A stretch of 64,000 bases of DNA from Pseudomonas koreensis (lineage in GTDB: Bacteria; Pseudomonadota; Gammaproteobacteria; Pseudomonadales; Pseudomonadaceae): positions 434,001 through 498,000 of the forward strand of contig NZ_JAAQYM010000002.1 in assembly GCF_012986595.1 (NCBI RefSeq). Reading direction: 5' to 3'. Both the position numbers and the translations under genes were made by a program. How positions within the stretch are numbered: the stretch's first letter is position 1; each line of letters starts with the position of its first letter. This document shows, one piece after another, positions 1 through 8,018 of this stretch. Under the pieces are notes generated by a model. That model was not told the DNA's origin, did not search any database, and saw nothing but the letters and a program-made list of their open reading frames with translations.

Positions 1-195
1 TTCGAACGGGCATTGCTGGGCCATCAGCTCCATGCCGTGGGTCATGATTCGGCGGGTGATTTGCGGGCGATCGAGTTGAACAACCACGTGTTTTTTGTCG
101 CAACGCTGTTTCAACCAGAACGTGCGGCACTCAAGGGTCAGGTGGCGCCGCTGGTGCGGGCGTTCGTTGAAGCATGCGCGGAGCAAACCCCATGA
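1..195 (+). CDS. Glutamine amidotransferase-like protein, C-terminal part (CTP synthase C-terminal-related)
   Basis: Partial gene: the frame is open from base 1 and stops at 193-195, leaving 64 C-terminal residues. The segment contains an FFVATLFQPE stretch that resembles the C-terminal end of class I glutamine amidotransferase domains, where a His-Pro-Glu motif usually sits; here the His position reads Gln. Pseudomonas genomes carry a stand-alone CTP-synthase C-terminal-related protein in this kind of context, and that is my best guess. The stop overlaps the next start (ATGA), so the two genes are probably translationally coupled. The catalytic Cys region lies outside the window and cannot be checked. 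Confidence 0.5.
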   Translation, partial: FERALLGHQLHAVGHDSAGDLRAIELNNHVFFVATLFQPERAALKGQVAPLVRAFVEACAEQTP

Positions 196-506
196 CGCCG
201 AACGGGACCTGCTTCGCGGTGATTTTCACCTCGACCCGCACCGAGGGTGACAACGGTTACGCGGCGGCCTCCGAACGGATGATGGAGCTGGTGGTGCAGC
301 AGCCGGGGTTTCTCGGCGTGGATTCGATTCGCGGGGAAGACGGGGTCGGGATCACAATTTCCTACTGGGAGAGCGAGGCGGCGATTCTGGCCTGGCGCGA
401 GCATCCCGAGCACCGGGTGATTCAGGCGCGTGGGCGGACGCAGTGGTATTCGACATTTCAGACGCGGGTGTGTCGGGTGGAGCGGGAGTATCGGTTTGGG
501 CAGTGA
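192..506 (+). CDS. Antibiotic biosynthesis monooxygenase (ABM) family protein
   Basis: A 104-residue protein with the ABM/heme-degrading monooxygenase fold pattern: an N-terminal beta strand (CFAVIFTSTRT), a helix with MMELVVQQPGFLGVDSIRG, a central strand with ISYWESEAAILAW and a final REHPEHRVIQARGR helix. The SYW, W and H-x-H spacing is typical of small ferredoxin-like dimeric ABM proteins. I prefer the start at 192 because it overlaps the upstream stop as ATGA; an in-frame ATG at 174 would overlap further. Family members act as cofactor-free oxygenases or unknown stress enzymes. The substrate cannot be told. Confidence 0.75.
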   Translation: MTPNGTCFAVIFTSTRTEGDNGYAAASERMMELVVQQPGFLGVDSIRGEDGVGITISYWESEAAILAWREHPEHRVIQARGRTQWYSTFQTRVCRVEREYRFGQ

Positions 507-531
507 CCCCTGCGGCACATGAACTGCCCCT

Positions 532-596
532 TTCGCGAGCAGGCTCGCTCCCACAGGGAGAATGCGATCAACTGTGGGAGCGAGCCTGCTCGCGAA
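532..596. repeat. REP inverted pair (GCGAGCAGGCTCGCTCCCACA type)
   Basis: A perfect 24-bp inverted repeat (arms 532-555 and 573-596) around a 17-bp spacer. It lies between two convergent genes. The same arm sequence recurs at 30763-30836, and related arms occur at 4131, 23499, 27335, 50443 and 55997. It belongs to the Pseudomonas REP/REPIN class and may act as a transcription end or mRNA-stabilising hairpin. Confidence 0.9.
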
Positions 597-622
597 GAGG
601 CCGGCACAGCCACTACAAAACC

Positions 623-949
623 TCAGCCCTTCACCAGACTGCGCACCGCCACAATCTCCGGCACCTCAACCTTGCTCATGTACACCCGCAACGGCTCGGT
701 GATGTTGATCCGGTCATCGATGTTCTGATCCAGCAACAACTGAATCAGCTCGCGCTTCAAGGTCATGGTCGTCTCAGAGGCCGCCGCCCAGACAAATTCG
801 CTGGTGGGAATGATGCCGTCATCGGCCACGTCCATGCCGAACGAATCCTCGCTGAAACGCACGATGTACTGGTTGGTCTTGCGGTTGAGGCCGACAAAGC
901 CCTTGAGGTCGTCGGCGGCCTGGCAGATGAGTTGGGAAGTGATGCGCAT
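623..949 (-). CDS. DUF2025 family protein
   Basis: A 108-residue soluble protein. The stretches GFVGLNRKTNQYIVRFSEDS and MTLKRELIQLLLDQ match the small Pseudomonas-specific DUF2025 family as I remember it; no function is established. The start at 949 is chosen because GAGG lies 8 bases upstream; the frame is open four codons further to an ATG at 961, which has no ribosome-binding site. It is transcribed alone, convergent with the monooxygenase gene, and has no signal peptide or membrane segment. Confidence 0.75.
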   Translation of the reverse strand: MRITSQLICQAADDLKGFVGLNRKTNQYIVRFSEDSFGMDVADDGIIPTSEFVWAAASETTMTLKRELIQLLLDQNIDDRINITEPLRVYMSKVEVPEIVAVRSLVKG

Positions 950-1171
950 GGTAAACCTCACGAAAAATCATCGATGGTTTACACGCAGGGCACAGGATAC
1001 GGCGCGCCCTCTGCCGGGGCGTCTGCCACGGGCAAGCGTACTGCAAACCGTGCCACAAAAGTGCAGGAAAAATCGCTTTTAATACGTTTATGTCGGTCTG
1101 GCGATAGCACGCAATCGATTCACTTGTTAAAAGGTACGTCTTTGAAAATGCCCTGCGAAAGGAACTCGAAC

Positions 1172-2296
1172 ATGTCCGCCACTTTCACCAAAAGCGCCCT
1201 CATGCTGAGCCTGATGCTCGGTCTCGGCCAGGCCCACGCCGCCGCGACTGACGTCAACGCACTGGCCGCGGCCCATGGCATCCCGCACCCGGCGGTGATC
1301 GCCCACCGTGGCGCGTCCTTCGATGCACCGGAATCCACCGCCGCCTCCTACAAACTGGCCCGCGACCTCGGCGCCGATTACCTGGAAATGGACTTGCAGC
1401 GCAGCAAGGACGGCGTGCTGTTCGCCCTGCACGACAACAACCTGCAACGCACCACCGACGTCGCCACCAAGTTCCCGGAGCGCAAGGACAGCCCGGCCAC
1501 GGCCTTCACCATGGCCGAACTGAAAACCCTCGACGCCGGCAGCTGGTACAACAAGGCTTACCCGGATCGCGCGCGCCCGACCTACGCCGGGCTGAAGATC
1601 CTGACCCTGGACGAAATCATCGACATCGCCCAAGCCAACCCGAAACACAAGCCAGGCCTGTACATCGAAACCAAGGAGCCGCAACTGTTCCCCGGGATCG
1701 AGCATGACCTGAAAGAAAAGCTGCAGGATCGCGGCTGGCTGAGCCCGGCCGGTTCGAAACTGGCGAAGAGCGAGCTGGGCGTCGGCCAAGGCAAAGGCAA
1801 GGTGATCCTGCAGACCTTCGAGAAAAACAGCCTCGTCCTGCTGCAAAAGGAAATGCCGCAAGTGCCGAAGATCCTATTGCTGTGGGTCGGCGAAGGCAGC
1901 ATCGAGCCGAAATCGAAAGTGACCTTTGCCGAGTCCGGCGAGAAGGACAAGAACGTGTTCTACGGCAAACAGGAGCCGAAGTCCGAAGCCGAATTCAAGC
2001 AATGGGTTGATTTCGCCAAGGCGCAGGGCGCCATCGGTACCGGCCCTTCGGCCAAGCTGACCAAGGGCGGCGACCAGAGCTATTCGGATCTGGTGCAACC
2101 GTGGATGAACCAATACACCCACGATCAAGGCATGCTCGTGCACGTCTACACCGTCGATGAGCCGGTGGACTTCGAGAAAGTCATGGCGGCCGGTGTCGAC
2201 GGCATCTTCACCAACCGCGCCAGCGAACTGTTGAAGTTCTACAAGCGCCCGGCAGCTGCCAGTGTTGATCAGGTGTTGAAGAACAACGGCTTCTGA
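1172..2296 (+). CDS. glpQ: Periplasmic glycerophosphodiester phosphodiesterase
   Basis: Hydrolyses glycerophosphodiesters to glycerol-3-phosphate and an alcohol in the periplasm. The protein is 374 residues, close to E. coli GlpQ. Residues 1-25 form a signal peptide ending in AHAAA. The GDPD signature is clear: AHRGASFDAPEST near residue 45 (catalytic His-Arg, Glu), EMDLQRSKDG and the second His in LHDNNLQRTTD, and the C-terminal VDGIFTNRASEL. The start at 1172 has AAAGGA upstream. The reading frame is open far upstream, to 443, but that extension crosses the DUF2025 gene and a REP pair. It is a single-gene unit. Confidence 0.9.
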   Translation: MSATFTKSALMLSLMLGLGQAHAAATDVNALAAAHGIPHPAVIAHRGASFDAPESTAASYKLARDLGADYLEMDLQRSKDGVLFALHDNNLQRTTDVATKFPERKDSPATAFTMAELKTLDAGSWYNKAYPDRARPTYAGLKILTLDEIIDIAQANPKHKPGLYIETKEPQLFPGIEHDLKEKLQDRGWLSPAGSKLAKSELGVGQGKGKVILQTFEKNSLVLLQKEMPQVPKILLLWVGEGSIEPKSKVTFAESGEKDKNVFYGKQEPKSEAEFKQWVDFAKAQGAIGTGPSAKLTKGGDQSYSDLVQPWMNQYTHDQGMLVHVYTVDEPVDFEKVMAAGVDGIFTNRASELLKFYKRPAAASVDQVLKNNGF

Positions 2297-2319
2297 TCGC
2301 TCACCGCGGCGCCTTGATC

Positions 2320-2369
2320 GCGGGCAAGCCACGCTCCCACAGAATCTGTGCAGGGCGCGGCTTGCCCGC
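2320..2369. repeat. Imperfect inverted repeat with GCGGGCAAGCC arms
   Basis: GCGGGCAAGCC at 2320-2330 pairs with GGCTTGCCCGC at 2359-2369, and the intervening part resembles the CTCCCACAG tail of the REP pairs. It lies 23 bp after the glpQ stop and probably serves as its transcription end or as a degenerate REP. Confidence 0.6.
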
Positions 2370-2473
2370 TTTGTTTTGGGGGCCGAGGGGTTTTAAGGGT
2401 GAATTAAGTTGTGGTGGTTAACCTGAGCCCACTTCAACAGAACACACACTTAAGCAAACCAAGGACCGAACCC

Positions 2474-2779
2474 ATGAAAACTTTGACTGCCCTGTTTACC
2501 GCCGCTGCTCTGACCCTGACCGCTGGCCTGGCCCAGGCTGACGTGCGCGTCGACCAGATCCCGCAACTGGTGAAGGACGGCAAGATCAAGTCGCTGGAGT
2601 CGATGAACGCCGAAGCGCTGAAACTGCACCCGGGGGCGACCATCACCGACACCGACCTGGACAACCACTTCAACGGTTACGAATACGAAGTCGAGCTGAA
2701 GACCGCCGATGGCAAAGAGTTCGACGTGGACTTCGATGCCACCACCGGCAAGGTCCTGAGCAACAAGCAAGACACCTGA
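2474..2779 (+). CDS. Secreted PepSY domain protein
   Basis: A 101-residue exported protein. Residues 1-23 are a signal peptide (MKTLTALFTAAALTLTAG, cleavage after AQA). The mature part has a PepSY-type repeat: LHPGATITDTDLDNHFNGYEYEVELKTADGKEFDVDFDATTGKVL, with the typical Y-E-V-E and D-x-x-T-G-K-V pattern. PepSY proteins are thought to modulate or inhibit periplasmic peptidases, but no partner is visible here. The upstream gene is the phosphodiesterase and a terminator follows, so it is transcribed alone. The start is the ATG at 2474 that opens the signal peptide; the upstream GGACC gives only a weak Shine-Dalgarno. Confidence 0.85.
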   Translation: MKTLTALFTAAALTLTAGLAQADVRVDQIPQLVKDGKIKSLESMNAEALKLHPGATITDTDLDNHFNGYEYEVELKTADGKEFDVDFDATTGKVLSNKQDT

Positions 2780-2793
2780 TACACCGCCATCGC

Positions 2794-2827
2794 AAAGCCG
2801 CACGATCACCGATCCTGCGGCTTTTTT
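2794..2827 (+). terminator. Rho-independent terminator after the PepSY gene
   Basis: AAAGCCGCA pairs with TGCGGCTTT across a 13-nt loop and is followed by a T run and G. It starts 15 bp after the stop codon. Confidence 0.85.
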
Positions 2828-2933
2828 GCGTCCGTTGGCCGGCCCATCACGCGTATATCGCCTGCAGGGATGCCAAAACCACCATCAGACCGCTAGTATG
2901 ACGTCCATCAGATAAACGATGCAGCCGAGAGCG

Positions 2934-4115
2934 ATGGACATGGGGCATACAGCGGCAGCAGACATCGCGACAATCGGACGGATCAGCGCGGTTCCGGCGA
3001 TTCTTCAGGTGATTCGCGAGTTGACCGGCATGCGCTTTGCCGCCGTGGCGCGGGTGACCGAGGACTCTTGGACCACCTGCGCAGTGCTCGATCAACTGGA
3101 TTTCGGCCTGGAGGTCGGTGGCGAACTGGATGTCGTCACCACGCTGTGCCATGAAATCCGCCAGTCGCACCTCTCGGTGGTGATCGACAAGGCCAGCGAA
3201 GATCCGCTCTACCGCGAACATCACACCCCGCGCCTGTACAAATTCGAGAGCTACATTTCGGTCCCGGTGTTTCGCACCGACGGGCGCTTTTTCGGCACGA
3301 TCTGCGCGCTCGATCCGAACCCTGCTCAGCTCAAGACCAGCACCATTCAAAGCACCATGGAATCGTTCGCGCGAATGCTCGCGCTGCAAATCGAGACCGA
3401 AGAAGACCTGCAACGCACCGAAACCGCGCTGCAGACCGAGCGCGAGAACAGCGAGCTGCGTGAACAATTCATCGCCGTGCTCGGCCACGATCTGCGCAAC
3501 CCGTTGTTCGCCATCAGCGCCGGCGCCGAAATGCTCCTGCGCAAACACCCGGACCCGGCCATCGAAACGCGTGTGCGCCATATCCTCGGCAGCGCGCAAC
3601 GGGCGACACGGCTGGTGGATGATGTGCTCGACTTCGCTCGCGGACGCTTGGGCAAGGGTATCCCGGTGGATATTCAGCACTGCACAGACCTGACCGAAGC
3701 GGTGCAGCAGGTGGTGACGGAGATCCGCAACGTGCATCCCGGACGTACGATCAGTGCGTCCATTGGCGACTTGCAGGGTGTGCACTGCGACCGTGGACGG
3801 ATTGCCCAGCTGCTGTCGAACCTGCTGGCCAATGCCGTGACCCACGGCGACCCGGCAGGGGACATCGAGGTCATCGCGCAGGTCGAGCACGGTGCGTTGA
3901 TGCTCGCGGTGAAAAATCAGGGGCACATTCCCGAGGCGGTCCTGCCGCATCTGTTCCAGCCCTACTCGCGCCCGACCGGCAGCGCACCTCAGGCCGGGCT
4001 CGGACTGGGCCTGTACATTGCCAGCCAGATCGCCCAGTCCCACGGCGGCCGCCTGCATGTGGCGTCCACTGCACAAAGCGGCACGCTGTTTACCTTCAGC
4101 CTGCCCACCACCTGA
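2934..4115 (+). CDS. GAF-domain sensor histidine kinase
   Basis: A soluble two-component histidine kinase of 393 residues. Residues about 15-150 form a GAF domain (ILQVIRELTGMRFAAVARV ... SYISVPVFRTDGRFFGTICALD). A short coiled segment leads to the HisKA domain with phospho-acceptor His185 in GHDLRNPLFAI. The HATPase domain has the N box LLSNLLANAVTHG and G box GLGLGLYIASQIAQSHGG. There is no membrane segment and no response regulator next to it, so it is an orphan kinase. I chose ATG 2934, preceded by GAGAG, over ATG 2919. The signal is unknown. Confidence 0.9.
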   Translation: MDMGHTAAADIATIGRISAVPAILQVIRELTGMRFAAVARVTEDSWTTCAVLDQLDFGLEVGGELDVVTTLCHEIRQSHLSVVIDKASEDPLYREHHTPRLYKFESYISVPVFRTDGRFFGTICALDPNPAQLKTSTIQSTMESFARMLALQIETEEDLQRTETALQTERENSELREQFIAVLGHDLRNPLFAISAGAEMLLRKHPDPAIETRVRHILGSAQRATRLVDDVLDFARGRLGKGIPVDIQHCTDLTEAVQQVVTEIRNVHPGRTISASIGDLQGVHCDRGRIAQLLSNLLANAVTHGDPAGDIEVIAQVEHGALMLAVKNQGHIPEAVLPHLFQPYSRPTGSAPQAGLGLGLYIASQIAQSHGGRLHVASTAQSGTLFTFSLPTT

Positions 4116-4130
4116 GACATAGCGCAGTTC

Positions 4131-4223
4131 CCTGTAGGAGTGAGCCTGCTTGCGAAAGCGGTCTGTCTGCCACATCTGAGGCGACTGACAGTGTGCCTTC
4201 GCGAGCAGGCTCGCTCCTACAGG
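4131..4223. repeat. REP inverted pair (GTAGGAGTGAGCCTGC type)
   Basis: CCTGTAGGAG-tGAGCCTGCTTGCGAA on the left and its near-exact inverse ending CTCCTACAGG on the right. It sits between convergent genes 15 bp after the kinase stop. Confidence 0.9.
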
Positions 4224-4238
4224 GGAATGACCTGATGT

Positions 4239-4685
4239 TCAGGCCGACGTGCTGACCAGCGAGCCCGAGCTGCTCGACCCGGAATCCTGCAACGCCTGCA
4301 ACAACGCCGCCGTGGCCGTCTGCAACGAAGCCGAGGTGCTGGAGATTTGCGACTCGGCGGACGCCACGTCGGCAGCCTTGGCGTCGGCGTCTTCCTGCTT
4401 GGCCTGAGCCGCCTGCAGCGCCTGTTGCTGTTCCTGCAGTTGCTTTTGCAGTTCGGCAATCTGCTTGCGCAGTTCTTTCACCGAATCCGATTCACTGCTG
4501 CTGTCGGAGCTGCTGTCGCCCGACGCTGCGGCGGCGCTGCCAGCGGCGACTTTACTGGTGTCGGCGCTGACGCCAGTGCTGCTGGTTGCAGTGGTTGAGG
4601 TGTCGTCACTCGCGTCGCTGATCTTGGTCTTGCTGGTGGCGGTGGTGACGGTCTGATTGATCGAAACAGAGGTGATGCTGACCAT
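4239..4685 (-). CDS. Ser/Thr/Ala-rich coiled-coil protein, FlxA-like
   Basis: A 148-residue low-complexity protein. The N-terminal half is rich in Ser, Thr and Asp. Residues about 65-110 form a heptad coiled coil (VKELRKQIAELQKQLQEQQQ), and the tail is again Ser/Ala-rich. There is no signal peptide. The layout resembles FlxA-like proteins, which are often under flagellar or chemotaxis control, and it lies just downstream of a chemoreceptor on the same strand. Function is unproven. The start at 4685 has GGAG upstream and directly follows a perfect 9-bp hairpin; the longer frame to 4784 crosses two hairpins and is unlikely to be coding. Confidence 0.65.
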   Translation of the reverse strand: MVSITSVSINQTVTTATSKTKISDASDDTSTTATSSTGVSADTSKVAAGSAAAASGDSSSDSSSESDSVKELRKQIAELQKQLQEQQQALQAAQAKQEDADAKAADVASAESQISSTSASLQTATAALLQALQDSGSSSSGSLVSTSA

Positions 4686-4699
4686 GGGATGGCTCCAAT

Positions 4700-4719
4700 G
4701 CCGGTTATGGATAACCGGC
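4700..4719 (-). promoter_or_regulatory. Perfect hairpin next to the ribosome-binding site of the coiled-coil gene
   Basis: GCCGGTTAT-gg-ATAACCGGC, nine paired bases with a 2-nt loop. On the minus strand it ends about 5 bases before the GGAG that serves ATG 4685. It could modulate translation or protect the mRNA 5' end. Confidence 0.55.
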
Positions 4720-4753
4720 CATCGGCGGCAGTTGCGGCGATTTGAGATCGACT

Positions 4754-4784
4754 GTGTACCGACTCGGTATCCGAATCGGTACAC
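4754..4784 (-). terminator. Hairpin after the chemoreceptor gene
   Basis: GTGTACCGACTCGG and CCGAATCGGTACAC form a 14-bp stem with one mismatch and a 3-nt loop, 10 bp past the chemoreceptor stop. There is no T run, so it may be a processing hairpin rather than a strict intrinsic terminator. Confidence 0.5.
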
Positions 4785-4794
4785 CCCGGCTCGA

Positions 4795-6417
4795 TCAGGC
4801 GCTCAGGCGCGCGGTGACTTCGTTGAGCTGCCCGGACAGGCCATGCAGGTTCTGGCTCGCGCTTTCGGTGCGCTGCACGCTGTTGAGGTTGGTGCTGGCG
4901 ATCGAGGTGATCTCGGTCAGGTTGCGCGAGATGTCTTCGGCCACCGAGGTCTGCTCTTCAGCGGCGGTGGCAATCTGGCGGTTCATGTCGCGAATCGCTT
5001 CCACGGCATGGGTGATGCGCTCGAGCATGGCGCCGGCCTGGGTCACTTGCTCAACGCTTTCATCGCTGCGCGCCTGACCGCTTTCGATCGCTTGCGCGGC
5101 GTCCACGGCACCGGTCTGCACGTTCTGAATGATCTGGTTGATCTCGATGATCGACTCCGCCGTGCGCTGCGCGAGGTTACGCACCTCGTCGGCCACCACG
5201 GCAAAACCGCGCCCGGCCTCACCGGCCCGCGCCGCTTCAATCGCCGCGTTGAGCGCCAGCAGGTTGGTCTGCTCGGCGATGCTACGAATCACTTCCAGCA
5301 CCTTGCCGATCCGTCCGCTGTCGGCTTCCAGACGACGGATGACCGTGGCGGTGTTGGCGATTTCACCGCGCATCTGGGTGATGGTGTGGATGGTGCCCTG
5401 CATGACCTTTTCACCCTGCTGGGCGGACTGGTCGGCATCGTCGGCCGCACGCGCCGCGTCCGCCGCATGCCGGGCGACTTCCTGGGCGGTGGCGGACATT
5501 TCGTTCATCGCCGTCGCCACCTGGTCGGTGCGGTTGAACTGTTCGTTGGTGCCACCGGCCATGGTCGTGGCGATCGCGTTCAACTCACCGCTGGCATTGT
5601 CCAGATCACTGGCACTGCGTTGCAGGTGGGTGAAGGTTTCGGCGAGGAAATCACGCAGGGTATTGGCGGCCGCGGCAAGGTTGCCCAGCTCGTCCTGACG
5701 CTCGTTGGCGACGCGTTCGGCGAGGCGCCCGCGGCTCAACTGGGTGACGTAATCGATCAGCTTGCGGATCGGATCGATCAGGTTGCGGTTGACCAGCCAC
5801 AGGCTCAACAGGCCGATCAAAAGACCGGAACCGAGCATCACCAGAATCCCCAGCAACACGGTGCTGTCGGCACTGGCGCTGATCTGCGCCGACTGTTCGG
5901 TGCCCTGCTTGCGCAGCTCGGCCACCAGTTCGCTCATCTGATCGCTGGTGGCGCGGTCCACGCCTTTGACGGCGCTGTCGCCAGCCGCTGGATCGGCACC
6001 CGCCGCGACGTAGGCGTCGCGACCTTTCTGGTACGCAGCGCCGAGCTGTCGGTGCTCATCTCGCAGGCGTTCGATGCGGGATTTCAGCGCCGGCTCCAGG
6101 CCTTTCTGGCCGGCCAGTTCGCCGAGAATATTCTGTACATCGCGCTGACGGTCTTCGAACTGGCTCCAGTACTTGGCCAGGTCCGCCGGTTGCTTGCCGC
6201 GCAGCAGGACGTTTTTCCATTCCTGCACCTGCACCTTGAATTGCAGGTTGGCCTCGTCGATCAGTTGCGAGGTGTGCAACGGGCCGGCGATCAACTGGCT
6301 GTAGTTCTGCACGCCGTTGGACAGGAAATGAAAGCAGGCCAGCGCGATCAACAGCATCGCCAGCAGGCTGCCGCTCAGCAGGGCGAGAATTTGCGCTCTC
6401 AGGGATTTTTGCAGCAT
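4795..6417 (-). CDS. Methyl-accepting chemotaxis protein
   Basis: A transmembrane chemoreceptor of 540 residues, the usual length for Pseudomonas class members. TM1 is near residues 8-30 and a mostly helical periplasmic sensor of about 155 residues follows (four-helix-bundle type, with [15 protein letters not shown]). TM2 is [20 protein letters not shown], then HAMP ([21 protein letters not shown]). The cytoplasmic tip carries the invariant [19 protein letters not shown] and [18 protein letters not shown]. It relays ligand binding to CheA/CheW. The ligand is unknown. I prefer ATG 6417 (MLQKSLRAQ, just before TM1) to the upstream GTG at 6447. Confidence 0.92.
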   Translation of the reverse strand: MLQKSLRAQILALLSGSLLAMLLIALACFHFLSNGVQNYSQLIAGPLHTSQLIDEANLQFKVQVQEWKNVLLRGKQPADLAKYWSQFEDRQRDVQNILGELAGQKGLEPALKSRIERLRDEHRQLGAAYQKGRDAYVAAGADPAAGDSAVKGVDRATSDQMSELVAELRKQGTEQSAQISASADSTVLLGILVMLGSGLLIGLLSLWLVNRNLIDPIRKLIDYVTQLSRGRLAERVANERQDELGNLAAAANTLRDFLAETFTHLQRSASDLDNASGELNAIATTMAGGTNEQFNRTDQVATAMNEMSATAQEVARHAADAARAADDADQSAQQGEKVMQGTIHTITQMRGEIANTATVIRRLEADSGRIGKVLEVIRSIAEQTNLLALNAAIEAARAGEAGRGFAVVADEVRNLAQRTAESIIEINQIIQNVQTGAVDAAQAIESGQARSDESVEQVTQAGAMLERITHAVEAIRDMNRQIATAAEEQTSVAEDISRNLTEITSIASTNLNSVQRTESASQNLHGLSGQLNEVTARLSA

Positions 6418-6692
6418 CGCAAGATACTCAGGACAGGGATGAGGCACGCCCGATAAGGCGTGGGATTTTGCCGGACATCCGTGTCGGCGAGCCTTGGCTC
6501 ATGGCCAAGCGCGCGCAACGTAACCTAAGCGTGATCGGCGTACCAGAGCGCTTCTTGAAGAAAATCCGACCGCCGGTAAGTCGCTGATTTGACGTCATTT
6601 TGCTGTCACGCAAACGTCATGTGACATTGCGATGATGCGGCTCAGGTGAATCTGAAACTCCGCGCCAGACGCCCTCCTCGCAGCGAGCCTCC

Positions 6693-7715
6693 ATGAACCA
6701 CAGCCTCGATATCAGTCATCGCGACCCAGACTTGTTCGGTTTGCTTTACGGCTTCCGTTTCCGCCCGGGTGAGCGTGGCCGGGAAATCGATTCGGCAACC
6801 GCCCTGCGCTGCCTGCAAGACGACAGCGACAGTGATGAATTCCTCTGGCTGCACCTGAACCTGGCGCACGCCGCGTGCGAGCGCTGGATGAAAAGCCATC
6901 TGCAATTGCCGGAAGAATTTTTCGAAGCGCTGCACGAAGGTTCGCGCTCGACGCGCATCGAACACGTCGACTCGGCCTTGCTGGCGGTGGTCAACGACGT
7001 GGTGTTCAACCTCAGCAGCATGGTCTCCTCGGACGTGTCGACGCTGTGGGTCTGCGTGCGCAGCAAACTGATCGTCAGCGCGCGCCTGCAACCGCTGCAC
7101 TCGGTGGACAAACTGCGCTCGTCGGTAAAGGCCGGCGAATGCTTTCGCTCGCCGTCGGAACTGCTGGTGCACCTGCTGCGCGATCAGGGCGAAGTGCTGA
7201 CGCAGATCGTGCGCAAGACCAGCATGAGCGTCGACCAGGTCGAAGATGAATTGCTCTCCTCGCGCCTGTCGACCAACCGCGCCGAACTCGGCGCCAACCG
7301 CCGGGTGCTGGTGCGCCTGCAACGGCTGTTGGCGCTGGAGCCGGGTTCGCTGCTGCGCCTGCTCAACCGTCCGCCGCCGTGGCTGCAGAAGGAGGACGTC
7401 AAGGAGCTGCGCAAGTCCACCGAGGAGTTCGCGCTGATCATCAACGACCTCACCGCCCTCGGCGAACGAATCAAACTGCTTCAGGAAGAGATCGCCGCCA
7501 ACCTCAACGAACAAAGCAACCGCACGCTGTTCACTTTGACCGTGGTCACGGTGCTGGCGCTGCCGATCAACATCATCGCCGGTTTCTTCGGCATGAACGT
7601 CGGCGGCGTGCCGCTGGCGACGGATCCGGAGGGGTTCTGGATATTGGTGGCGCTGGTGGCGACGTTTACCGTGATTGCCGGGCGCTGGGCGTTTCGCAAA
7701 CGCGGCGATTATTAA
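6693..7715 (+). CDS. zntB: CorA-superfamily transporter, ZntB-like
   Basis: An inner-membrane divalent-cation transporter of 340 residues. A large N-terminal cytoplasmic domain ends in a long helix (VKELRKSTEEFALIINDLTALGERIKLLQEEIAANLNEQ) that leads to two C-terminal membrane segments. TM1 ends in the signature GMNVGGVPLATDPEGFW: the GMN motif of the superfamily followed by the GG-x-P that is more typical of ZntB than CorA. The C-terminus is basic (AFRKRGDY). ZntB members move Zn2+ by proton coupling, but metal choice cannot be read from sequence. It is transcribed alone and ends in a REP pair. Confidence 0.8.
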   Translation: MNHSLDISHRDPDLFGLLYGFRFRPGERGREIDSATALRCLQDDSDSDEFLWLHLNLAHAACERWMKSHLQLPEEFFEALHEGSRSTRIEHVDSALLAVVNDVVFNLSSMVSSDVSTLWVCVRSKLIVSARLQPLHSVDKLRSSVKAGECFRSPSELLVHLLRDQGEVLTQIVRKTSMSVDQVEDELLSSRLSTNRAELGANRRVLVRLQRLLALEPGSLLRLLNRPPPWLQKEDVKELRKSTEEFALIINDLTALGERIKLLQEEIAANLNEQSNRTLFTLTVVTVLALPINIIAGFFGMNVGGVPLATDPEGFWILVALVATFTVIAGRWAFRKRGDY

Positions 7716-7752
7716 GAGCAAAAGATCGCAGCCTGCGGCGGGGTGACACCGT

Positions 7753-7895
7753 CCCCTGTGGCGAGGGAGCTTGCTCCCGCTCGGCTGCGCAGCAGTCGTA
7801 AATCAGCCAACGCGGTCTCACTGATACATTCATGTGAATGGGGTTTCGGGGGCGCTTCGCCCCCCAGCGGGAGCAAGCTCCCTCGCCACAGGGGG
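7753..7895. repeat. REP inverted pair (GGCGAGGGAGCTTGCTCCCGC type)
   Basis: CCCCTGTGGCGAGGGAGC and the inverse ending CCTCGCCACAGGGG are separated by about 70 bp that include the inner GGCTGCGCAGCAG half-palindrome. The same family is found at 20054, 37763, 58899 and 61264. Confidence 0.9.
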
Positions 7896-8018
7896 AATCT
7901 CTCGGCTTTAAATCAATGGTCAGACTAATACCGCAAACACTGACCTGCCGCAGTCTCTCTGTAATATTTAGCAACGATCATGACCGACACTCCTTCCCTC
8001 GCTCAGGATTGTCCGCAC

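Noticed and set aside
1..195. Selenoprotein hypothesis for the partial first gene
   Set aside because: The related family name mentions selenoproteins, but the visible 64 residues have no in-frame TGA before the stop, and the catalytic region is outside the window.
443..1171. Open frame on the plus strand extending the phosphodiesterase gene upstream to 443
   Set aside because: It runs through a REP pair and antisense to the DUF2025 gene. The signal peptide and ribosome-binding site fix the start at 1172.
4657..6456. 600-codon frame on the plus strand opposite the chemoreceptor
   Set aside because: It is the antisense shadow of a GC-rich gene with a clear chemoreceptor sequence on the other strand; its own translation shows no domain.
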